A stretch of DNA of 6,846 nucleotides, from contig DMAP01000395.1 in NCBI GenBank assembly GCA_003446975.1, positions 1-6,846 of the forward strand, in the 5' to 3' direction. Shown one piece after another: positions 1 to 5,707 of this stretch. The notes beneath the pieces are model-generated. The model was not told the DNA's origin. It did no database searches and saw only the letters and a list, made by a program, of their open reading frames with translations. The stretch's first letter is position 1, and each line of letters opens with the position of its first letter. This stretch comes from Clostridiales bacterium. Its GTDB lineage: Bacteria; Bacillota; Clostridia; Tissierellales; Dethiosulfatibacteraceae. A program made the position numbers and the translations under genes.

Positions 1-2254
1 TCAGCAATTCTTCTATAGCCTCTTTCTTCGATTTGGTTTTTTTGTAGCTTCTCTCTCCTACCATAGCATCATATGCATCGATGATTGCTATTATTCTAGC
101 TTGGATAGGTATTTCATCTTTTGCTAGACCTCTTGGATATCCTGATCCATCCCATCTTTCATGATGATAAAGCACATCATCAGCGATAGCAGAGTACTCA
201 CCGACAGCATTTAGTATCCTATATCCCATTTCCGGGTGACGCTTGATTATATCAAACTCCTCTGATGTCAATATGCCGTCCTTATTCATTATCCCTGCTT
301 CAACAGTAACTTTGCCTATGTCATGAAACAATCCCAAAATTCTAATCTTCTCTATTTCACCGTCTGATAACTGTATCGCTTTAGCCAGTCTTGTGCTGAA
401 ATCGGATACTCTTTCTGCGTGATTTGCTTCCCTTTTGCTTTTTTCGTACAACGATTGAATAATTGTATTGATTGTCTGATATCTTGCTTTAGGGCCATCA
501 TAAAGCTTTTTTTGATACATCATATTTTCAGCTTCTTTGAAAATATCATTGATGTTTTCTGTATTGTCCGTTTTTACGCTCCAGCCTAATGATACCGACA
601 AACTCAGATTATCAATTTTTTCTTCCGATAGATTGGATTCGATTCTGTTGGCCAGGTTAACTACCTGGTCATGGTCTATATTGGTTATTAGAATGACAAA
701 TTCATCCCCACCTATCCTAGCTATGATTTCGTCTGACCTACATGTTTTTCTCAATACATCAGCTACTTTTATCAGCATTTTATCTCCTTCTAGATGTCCA
801 AAGGAGTCATTTATAAGTTTCAATCCATTCATGTCTGCCATGATAATGGATAGCGGCAAATTTCTTTCACGGTCAAGGCGATACAACTCTTCTTCAAAAA
901 ATCTTCTATTGTATAAACCGGTCAGCCCATCGTGATAGCTCAAATATTCAATTTTTTCCCGATATAGCTTTGCTGAAGTGATATTTCTGATTATAGCTAA
1001 GATTTCTGTTTGACTTGTTTTTACCATCCTGACTTCATAGCTTTCCATACTGCCATTTACATCCAGCTCATATTCAAAAACCTGTAATGCTTCCGTCTCG
1101 AAGGCTAAGTTTATGTTCTCTTGAGCTAGATTCGCTATGTTCAAAGGTAAAACGTCTTCTAAACTTCTACCTGTATACGAATCCTCACTTAGCATTAGAT
1201 TTTTGCCATTATTATATTTATAGTCAAGAAAAACACCATTCTTATCTAAAACAAATACCAGATCAGGCAAGGCGGACAATATGGCTTCATTCTTTCTCTC
1301 ACTTAATATCAAGCTTTCAGTCTTATCCTTCAAATCAAGGTTGATTTCTCTTAATTGTCTGGTTTTTATGCTAACCAGCTTTCGCAGTACAATCGTTAAA
1401 ATAGAGAAAAAAACAAACATCAAAATCACTGCTAGAAAAAACCACATATACTCTAAAACGATTGTTCTTAGATCCTTTTCATCGTAGATACCCAGCCATT
1501 TGTCATATATTATATCATACTCGCCAGTTGCTTTTATAAGTTGAAGTCCTCCATTCAATGTCATCAGGAGAGTTTCATTACCTTTTAATACCGCCATGCT
1601 GTAATGGTTTTGGTTGAGTATCAATCCCTGCATCTCAATATTTGTGTAATGCCCGTCTCTAATGGTGTACATGGCAGGCAGCTTCAATAGTCCTGCATAG
1701 TCATATTGACCCTTCTCAATCAAATTGATGACCTCTGGATAGGTAGCCACTTCAATGAAATTGATATTCAAGTCCAACTCTTTAAGATATTCACCCACTA
1801 TATCTCCCTTTTGAACAACCACTGACTTGTTCCTTAGCTCTTCAAGGCTATTAAGTTTAATGTTTTTTGCAGTGATTATATCACCATGAGTGATGTTGTG
1901 CACCAAAGAAAAGCTATAGATTTTTTCTCTTTCTTCCGAAAAGAATATTCCAGCTATCACGTCAATATCTCCCGATTCCAAAGCCTCTCTTGTCTTACTC
2001 CATTCATCCAGCCTAATCTCAACCTGATACCCCATAGCCTCACCAACAGCCTTGGCTAACTCTACATTGAAACCAGCAGGATTACCGCTGTCATCAATAA
2101 AGCTATATGGTGGATAATAAATATCATCCCCAACAATTAATACAGGCTTGTTACTCGATGTTGCCTCTGCAACGGAATTGCATAAAAACAAATAGATTGT
2201 TGTCAGACATAATAGAAGAAGGGTTATGAATAAACTTGATTTATGGAATTTCAT
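1..2254 (-). CDS. Membrane c-di-GMP sensor enzyme: SBP_bac_3 - TM - PAS - GGDEF - HD-GYP (C-terminus cut by window edge)
   Basis: One open frame runs from ATG at 2254 to the left edge (751 codons, no stop seen), so only the last part of the HD-GYP domain is missing. Residues 1-30 are a signal sequence or first membrane helix. Residues 37-260 are a family-3 periplasmic-type solute-binding domain (conserved R109 in FSEEREK; LRNKSVVVQKG at 140-150). A transmembrane helix lies at 268-292, a PAS-like domain at about 320-430 (LPDLVFVLDKNG), a GGDEF domain at about 437-590 (DGLTGLYNRR from 442, MADMNGLKLIND, FGHLEGD, intact GGDEF at 515-519) and HD-GYP from about 595 (H612, HDIGK at 644-648, H673, HHERWDGSGYP at 697-707, D726). 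By family knowledge GGDEF makes c-di-GMP and HD-GYP degrades it, so an external small ligand probably sets the local c-di-GMP level. Both active-site motifs look intact. The usual inhibitory RxxD site reads RSDE. Start: AAGGGGG lies 5 bases before the ATG. The ligand is unknown. Confidence 0.95.
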   Translation of the reverse strand, partial: MKFHKSSLFITLLLLCLTTIYLFLCNSVAEATSSNKPVLIVGDDIYYPPYSFIDDSGNPAGFNVELAKAVGEAMGYQVEIRLDEWSKTREALESGDIDVIAGIFFSEEREKIYSFSLVHNITHGDIITAKNIKLNSLEELRNKSVVVQKGDIVGEYLKELDLNINFIEVATYPEVINLIEKGQYDYAGLLKLPAMYTIRDGHYTNIEMQGLILNQNHYSMAVLKGNETLLMTLNGGLQLIKATGEYDIIYDKWLGIYDEKDLRTIVLEYMWFFLAVILMFVFFSILTIVLRKLVSIKTRQLREINLDLKDKTESLILSERKNEAILSALPDLVFVLDKNGVFLDYKYNNGKNLMLSEDSYTGRSLEDVLPLNIANLAQENINLAFETEALQVFEYELDVNGSMESYEVRMVKTSQTEILAIIRNITSAKLYREKIEYLSYHDGLTGLYNRRFFEEELYRLDRERNLPLSIIMADMNGLKLINDSFGHLEGDKMLIKVADVLRKTCRSDEIIARIGGDEFVILITNIDHDQVVNLANRIESNLSEEKIDNLSLSVSLGWSVKTDNTENINDIFKEAENMMYQKKLYDGPKARYQTINTIIQSLYEKSKREANHAERVSDFSTRLAKAIQLSDGEIEKIRILGLFHDIGKVTVEAGIMNKDGILTSEEFDIIKRHPEMGYRILNAVGEYSAIADDVLYHHERWDGSGYPRGLAKDEIPIQARIIAIIDAYDAMVGERSYKKTKSKKEAIEELL

Positions 2255-2259
2255 GTAAT

Positions 2260-2285
2260 CCCCCTTATCAATAGGTAACTGATAA
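2260..2285 (-). promoter_or_regulatory. Strong RBS with overlapping small hairpin upstream of the sensor gene
   Basis: On the minus strand AAGGGGG (2266-2260) is a strong ribosome binding site 5 bases before the ATG and fixes the start. Just upstream, TTATCA (2285-2280) can pair with TGATAA (2270-2265), giving a 6-bp stem with a 9-base loop whose 3' arm touches the first bases of the binding site. The RBS is clear. A regulatory role for the short A/T-rich stem is only a possibility. Confidence 0.5.
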
Positions 2286-2312
2286 CCTGCTTAAAAACTT
2301 AAATACCTTTTA

Positions 2313-2341
2313 ATTATATAATAAATCAAGACGATTGTCTC
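2313..2341 (-). promoter_or_regulatory. Probable sigma-A promoter of the sensor gene
   Basis: On the minus strand there is a perfect TATAAT -10 box (2318-2313), a 17-base spacer and a GAGACA -35 box (2341-2336, four of six consensus bases). Transcription would start near 2306, leaving a leader of about 50 bases before the ATG at 2254. Predicted by consensus only. Confidence 0.5.
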
Positions 2342-2385
2342 TTTATATGTAATTTAAATGCATAATCGACAGGGTTCTTGAGTTC

Positions 2386-2485
2386 AGGTGGTGTGAAACA
2401 CCATCTAAACCTTAGAAACCGTTATCCAGGGACTGTTAGTCATCGGATAGAAGTGGGAGTCTTAGCACTGTTAGTCATCGGATAA
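2386..2485 (+). other. Structured intergenic segment of unknown nature (possible IS200/IS605-type end remnant or small RNA)
   Basis: This 100-base stretch lies between the two divergent promoters and contains no plausible gene. It starts with a hairpin: 2386-2394 pairs with 2398-2406 (9 bp including one G-U, loop GAA). CTAA (2405-2408) could alternatively pair with TTAG (2412-2415). TTATCC (2422-2427) can pair with GGATAG (2445-2450) or with GGATAA (2480-2485), and a short GACT/AGTC hairpin (2431-2441) nests inside. A G-rich stretch GAAGTGGGAGTC (2450-2461) separates the two copies of a direct repeat. Its GC content is higher than the flanks. Small hairpins plus a GAAGTGGGAGTC-like string recall, from memory only, the right ends and omega-RNA regions of IS200/IS605 elements, but no transposase or TnpB remnant is present. 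I do not recognise a known riboswitch family on either strand. No convincing promoter of its own was found. Confidence 0.4.
2432..2484 (+). repeat. Two perfect 18-bp direct repeats, 35-base period
   Basis: ACTGTTAGTCATCGGATA occurs at 2432-2449 and, without mismatch, at 2467-2484, separated by 17 bases. The flanking base differs on each side (G/C before, G/A after), so the repeat is exactly 18 bp. Each copy ends in GGATA, which can pair with TTATCC at 2422-2427, so the copies offer two mutually exclusive pairings. The repeat itself is certain; its role is not. Confidence 0.9.
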
Positions 2486-2515
2486 AGATTATGAATGAAT
2501 ATTCAGATAATATCA

Positions 2516-2544
2516 TTGTATTTTACCTGTTCTATGGTTATAAT
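2516..2544 (+). promoter_or_regulatory. Probable sigma-A promoter of the DUF4332 gene
   Basis: TTGTAT (2516-2521), a 17-base spacer and a perfect TATAAT (2539-2544) point toward the gene at 2625. Transcription would start near 2551, giving a leader of about 75 bases. The structured repeat segment lies upstream of this start, so it would not be part of this transcript. Confidence 0.5.
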
Positions 2545-2624
2545 ATTATTATATTAGCAATTGTCTTGAAATATACCTTAGATAAGATTGCTGATAAAAC
2601 CATATTTTAAGAAAGGGGATACAA

Positions 2625-3029
2625 ATGGCCAGATTAACTGTAGTAGAAGGCATAGGCGAAAGCTATGAAGCGAAATTGAAAGAAGCAGGTATCAATTCTA
2701 TCGAAGCATATCTTGAGGAATGCACCACTAAAAAAGGCAGAACGAATCTTGCGGAAAAAACAGGAATATCAGAAAAACTAATCTTAAAATGGGCCAATCA
2801 TGCTGATTTGATGAGAATTAAGGGTATCGGCGGCGAATATTCAGAGTTGTTGGAAGCTGCAGGAGTCGACACAGTTCCAGAGCTTTCAAAAAGAAAAGCT
2901 GAGAATCTCTATAGTAAAATGATGGAAGTAAATGAAGAGAAAAAACTGGTAAGAAAACCACCAGCTCTGTCTCAAGTTGAAAAGTGGGTGGAAGAAGCGG
3001 GAACACTTCCAAGAAAATTAAACTATTAG
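2625..3029 (+). CDS. DUF4332 domain protein (helix-hairpin-helix-like), 134 aa
   Basis: A small soluble protein with no signal peptide or membrane helix. It has two helix-hairpin-helix-type motifs: VEGIGESYEAKLKEAGI at about 7-23 and IKGIGGEYSELLEAAGV at about 64-80, each followed by a helix (IEAYLEE, VPELSKR). The order, length and motifs fit the DUF4332 family (Pfam). GIG hairpins of this kind usually contact the DNA backbone in other proteins, and the C-terminal part is basic and helical (KRKAENLYSKM), so nucleic-acid binding is plausible but unproven. AGAAAGGGG sits about 6 bases before the ATG and supports the start. The gene has its own promoter and a strong terminator, so it is probably monocistronic. 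The partner and process are unknown. Confidence 0.9.
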   Translation: MARLTVVEGIGESYEAKLKEAGINSIEAYLEECTTKKGRTNLAEKTGISEKLILKWANHADLMRIKGIGGEYSELLEAAGVDTVPELSKRKAENLYSKMMEVNEEKKLVRKPPALSQVEKWVEEAGTLPRKLNY

Positions 3030-3039
3030 ACTTGAAAAT

Positions 3040-3070
3040 AACCCCATGCCAATGGTTTTGGGGTTTTTTG
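3040..3070 (+). terminator. Rho-independent terminator after the DUF4332 gene
   Basis: AACCCCA (3040-3046) pairs with TGGGGTT (3059-3065) around a 12-base loop, and the 3' arm runs into a T tract (3064-3069). It begins 10 bases after the stop codon and separates this gene from the downstream operon. Confidence 0.85.
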
Positions 3071-3129
3071 TTGTGTTAAAAAGGACTATTGACAACAATG
3101 ATCCCAAGCCAACATGGTGTTTCTGCATC

Positions 3130-3158
3130 TTGTCAGTTCATCAAATATATTCTATAAT
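3130..3158 (+). promoter_or_regulatory. Near-consensus sigma-A promoter of the hydrolase/aminopeptidase operon
   Basis: TTGTCA (3130-3135), a 17-base spacer and TATAAT (3153-3158) match the sigma-A consensus at 11 of 12 positions. Transcription would start near 3165, about 35 bases before the start codon at 3200. No operator-like palindrome is evident nearby, so expression may be constitutive. Confidence 0.7.
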
Positions 3159-3199
3159 ATAGTGACTTCAATAAGCAAATAAACTGATAAGGAGATATG

Positions 3200-4180
3200 A
3201 TGATTAAAAATATTGCTAGAGATATTTACATGATTAAGGTACCACTGCCTGAAAATCCCTTAAAAAACTTAAATAGCTATCTGGTCAAAGGCAAGGATAG
3301 AAATCTTTTGATTGATACAGGGTTCAATACACAAATCTGCTATGATGCGCTAACAACAGGTCTGAAAGAAATCGGAATCGCTATGGATGACACGGATATC
3401 TTTATCACACATCTACATACTGATCATGCTGGATTATGTGCCAGAATCGCTTCACCAAGCTCTAAAATCTATATGAGCAGAATCGATTCGCAGCACATAA
3501 AGTCCTCTTTCAACATCAATTATTTTGATAATCTGGAAACAATATTCTATTCGCTTGGCTTTTCGAAGGAAGAATTCGCAAACAATATAAAAAGCAGCCC
3601 TATAGTAAAGTATGCACCTCCAATAGATACAGCGTATACAGAAATAGAGGATGGCTACGTGATAGATCTGGGAAATCGTAAGTTGAAGGCTGTGTTGACA
3701 CCTGGTCACACACCGGGTCATATGTGTTTATATGTTGAGAATGAAAAACTGTTGTTCAGTGGAGACCACGTCATATTTGACATAACGCCCAACATCACCA
3801 AATGGAGAGGTTTTTACAACTCTTTAGGTCAATACATGAAAAGTCTCAGTTTAATCAAAAGTATGCCAATTGAGTTAACCCTCTCGTCCCACAGAAATCC
3901 TATGGGTAATTGCAACGAGAGAATAGATGAGCTCTTCCATCACCATGAAATAAGAATCAAAGAGGCGAACAATATCGTAAAACAATTCCCCGGACTGTCA
4001 CCCTATGACATCGCTTCAAAAATGACTTGGTCCATCAGAGCTAAAGATTGGAAGGCATTCCCAGTTGTTCAGAAGTGGTTTGCAACAGGTGAAGCCTCCG
4101 CTCATTTGGATTACTTGGAAGATGCAGGAATGGTAAAATCCACCAATGTTGATGGCAATATCAAGTATTGGCCTGTTTAA
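3200..4180 (+). CDS. Metallo-beta-lactamase-fold hydrolase with C-terminal winged-helix-like domain, 326 aa
   Basis: Numbered from the ATG at 3200, the full metal-site signature is present: THLHTDHAG (H71, H73, D75, H76), TPGHTPGH (H170), FSGDH (D189) and LSSHRNP (H231). This is the pattern of glyoxalase-II/LACTB2-like members, expected to bind two zinc or iron ions. Residues about 1-235 form the lactamase fold, and about 258-326 resemble the winged-helix tail of LACTB2-like proteins (ASAHLDYLEDAGMVKS). There is no signal peptide, so it is cytosolic. The substrate is unknown; thioester, phosphodiester or RNA hydrolysis are all possible in this superfamily. Two adjacent ATGs exist, at 3197 and 3200. 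The AAGGAG at 3189-3194 is 2 bases from the first and 5 from the second, so 3200 is preferred. It is the first gene of an operon; the aminopeptidase ATG follows the stop after 27 bases. Confidence 0.93.
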   Translation: MIKNIARDIYMIKVPLPENPLKNLNSYLVKGKDRNLLIDTGFNTQICYDALTTGLKEIGIAMDDTDIFITHLHTDHAGLCARIASPSSKIYMSRIDSQHIKSSFNINYFDNLETIFYSLGFSKEEFANNIKSSPIVKYAPPIDTAYTEIEDGYVIDLGNRKLKAVLTPGHTPGHMCLYVENEKLLFSGDHVIFDITPNITKWRGFYNSLGQYMKSLSLIKSMPIELTLSSHRNPMGNCNERIDELFHHHEIRIKEANNIVKQFPGLSPYDIASKMTWSIRAKDWKAFPVVQKWFATGEASAHLDYLEDAGMVKSTNVDGNIKYWPV

Positions 4181-4207
4181 CGATAGAAAGAGGAAAGGAG
4201 TCAATTC

Positions 4208-5635
4208 ATGAAAACTGAACCCAAAGGGAAAAAACTTCAACAATCACTTGTTCATAAATGGCACAATGTATGGGAAAAACTAGATAACAAGGAATTTCAA
4301 AAGGCTTTTGCCGTCAACGAAGTGTACAAGTCATTCCTGGACACAGGCAAGACTGAAAGAGAAGCCACCGATGAGATTATCCGAATGGCTGAGGAACATG
4401 GCTTTAATTCATTGGACTATTTTATTAAAGGAAACAAGGTTCCTGCGCCTGGAACTAAATTATATGCCAACAATAAGGGTAAAGGAGTAGTCTTGTTTGT
4501 TATTGGTAAAGAAAAACTCGAAGATGGAATGAACATCATTGGCTCCCATCTCGATGCGCCACGTATTGATTTAAAACAGTTCCCCCTATACGAAGACTCG
4601 GATTTGGTTATGTTAAAAACCCATTATTATGGCGGTATAAAAAAATATCAGTGGGTTACACTGCCTCTTGCATTACACGGGGTGATTGTAAAACCCGATG
4701 GTGAAAAAATCTCCATTGTCATTGGTGAAGATGCGCAGGACCCGGTCTTTTTTATTACTGATCTACTCCCCCATCTAGCCAAGGATCAAATGGATAAAAA
4801 GATGGGCGACGGCATCACTGGTGAAGGTTTAAACATCCTTTTTGGCAGCATACCATTTAAAGACAGTGAGATCAATGATAAGGTAAAGCTTAATGTCTTG
4901 AGCATTTTGCATGAAAAATATGGGATGTCGGAGAAAGATTTTACAACAGCTGAGTTTGAGATTGTGCCGGCCGGAAAATCCAGAGACGTTGGCATAGACA
5001 GAAGCATGGTGGGCGGGTATGGCCAGGATGATAGGGCTTGTGCTTTCACTTCATTGCAGGCGATACTGGATATCGAAACACCTAAAAAAACAGCTGTTGC
5101 CTTATTTGTTGACAAAGAAGAAATCGGAAGTGTCGGCAACACAAGTATGGCATCCAAATTCTTTGAAAACACTGTGGCTGAACTGATGAATCTAACTTGT
5201 GAGAATTATTCCGATCTTTTGCTTAGACGGTCCTTAAGCAACTCCTGTGTGTTGTCTGGAGATACTTTAGCTGGATTCGACCCAAACTATCCCGAAGTTA
5301 TGGATAAGCTCAACACACCCTATATAGGAAAAGGGATCACACTTGTAAAATACACAGGATCACGAGGCAAAGGCGGCAGCAACGATGCCAACGCAGAATA
5401 CCTGACAAAGATTAGAAAAATATTCGATGATAATCAAGTTGTGTGGCAAATGGGAGAACTTGGAAAAGTTGACCAAGGTGGTGGGGGCACCATTGCTTAC
5501 ATCTTAGCCGGTTATGGTATGGAAGTGGTAGACTGCGGTGTTTCGCTCTTAAGTGTACACGGTCCCTATGAAATCGTAAGCAAAGCGGATATCTACATGA
5601 CCTATAAGGGGTACAAAGCATTCTATCAAGCCTGA
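4208..5635 (+). CDS. M18 family metallo-aminopeptidase, 475 aa
   Basis: A full-length cytosolic M18 peptidase, the dinuclear-metal family that includes aspartyl aminopeptidase and yeast aminopeptidase I. Visible site residues are H114 and D116 in GSHLDAPR, D274 in GYGQDDR (bridging by alignment with the family's RLDN motif), the catalytic E304 and metal-ligand E305 in DKEEIGS, D352 in LSGD, and H451 in SVHGPYE. The length and spacing fit the clostridial-type members, which run somewhat over 450 residues. It should remove N-terminal residues from peptides during protein turnover or peptide use; the preferred residue cannot be read from the sequence. AAAGGAG lies 7 bases before the ATG, supporting this start. 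It is the second gene of the operon, with no promoter or terminator in the 27-base gap, and is followed by a strong terminator. No truncation or missing catalytic residue is seen. Confidence 0.96.
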   Translation: MKTEPKGKKLQQSLVHKWHNVWEKLDNKEFQKAFAVNEVYKSFLDTGKTEREATDEIIRMAEEHGFNSLDYFIKGNKVPAPGTKLYANNKGKGVVLFVIGKEKLEDGMNIIGSHLDAPRIDLKQFPLYEDSDLVMLKTHYYGGIKKYQWVTLPLALHGVIVKPDGEKISIVIGEDAQDPVFFITDLLPHLAKDQMDKKMGDGITGEGLNILFGSIPFKDSEINDKVKLNVLSILHEKYGMSEKDFTTAEFEIVPAGKSRDVGIDRSMVGGYGQDDRACAFTSLQAILDIETPKKTAVALFVDKEEIGSVGNTSMASKFFENTVAELMNLTCENYSDLLLRRSLSNSCVLSGDTLAGFDPNYPEVMDKLNTPYIGKGITLVKYTGSRGKGGSNDANAEYLTKIRKIFDDNQVVWQMGELGKVDQGGGGTIAYILAGYGMEVVDCGVSLLSVHGPYEIVSKADIYMTYKGYKAFYQA

Positions 5636-5652
5636 TCAAAAGATAAATTGAT

Positions 5653-5693
5653 AAAAAAGCTGATATCATCAAATGATTATATCAGCTTTTTTT
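5653..5693. terminator. Bidirectional rho-independent terminator between convergent genes
   Basis: GCTGATAT (5659-5666) pairs with ATATCAGC (5679-5686). The stem is preceded by six A (5653-5658) and followed by seven T (5687-5693). On the plus strand it ends the aminopeptidase transcript 18 bases after the stop codon; read on the minus strand it gives a T tract after the stem and can end the DUF438 gene 15 bases after its stop. Confidence 0.88.
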
Positions 5694-5707
5694 GACCTTT
5701 ATTCTAC

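Noticed and set aside
537..1487. Plus-strand open frames at 537-935, 1087-1344 and 1281-1487
   Set aside because: They lie antisense to the GGDEF, PAS and membrane regions of the large minus-strand gene, lack family features and have no convincing ribosome binding sites.
2335..2366. Promoter for the structured segment (TTGTCT ... CATAAT)
   Set aside because: The spacer is 20 bases and the -10 box is imperfect; not convincing.
2432..2484. CRISPR array
   Set aside because: Only two repeat copies of 18 bp with a 17-base spacer, too short and too few, and no cas genes.
2255..2500. c-di-GMP riboswitch (GEMM class I or II) in the leader of the sensor gene
   Set aside because: Neither strand shows the conserved GEMM core as I know it, and the structured segment lies upstream of the predicted transcription start of the sensor gene.
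3114..3123. ATGGTGTTTC is the reverse complement of GAAACACCAT at 2395-2404
   Set aside because: Only 10 bases, no further matching sequence around it, and no structure; most likely chance.
3452..5672. Minus-strand frames at 3452-3721, 4016-4243, 4786-5172 and 5412-5672, and a plus-strand frame at 4308-4490
   Set aside because: All overlap the well-supported hydrolase and aminopeptidase genes, and their translations look like shadow frames with no recognisable domain.
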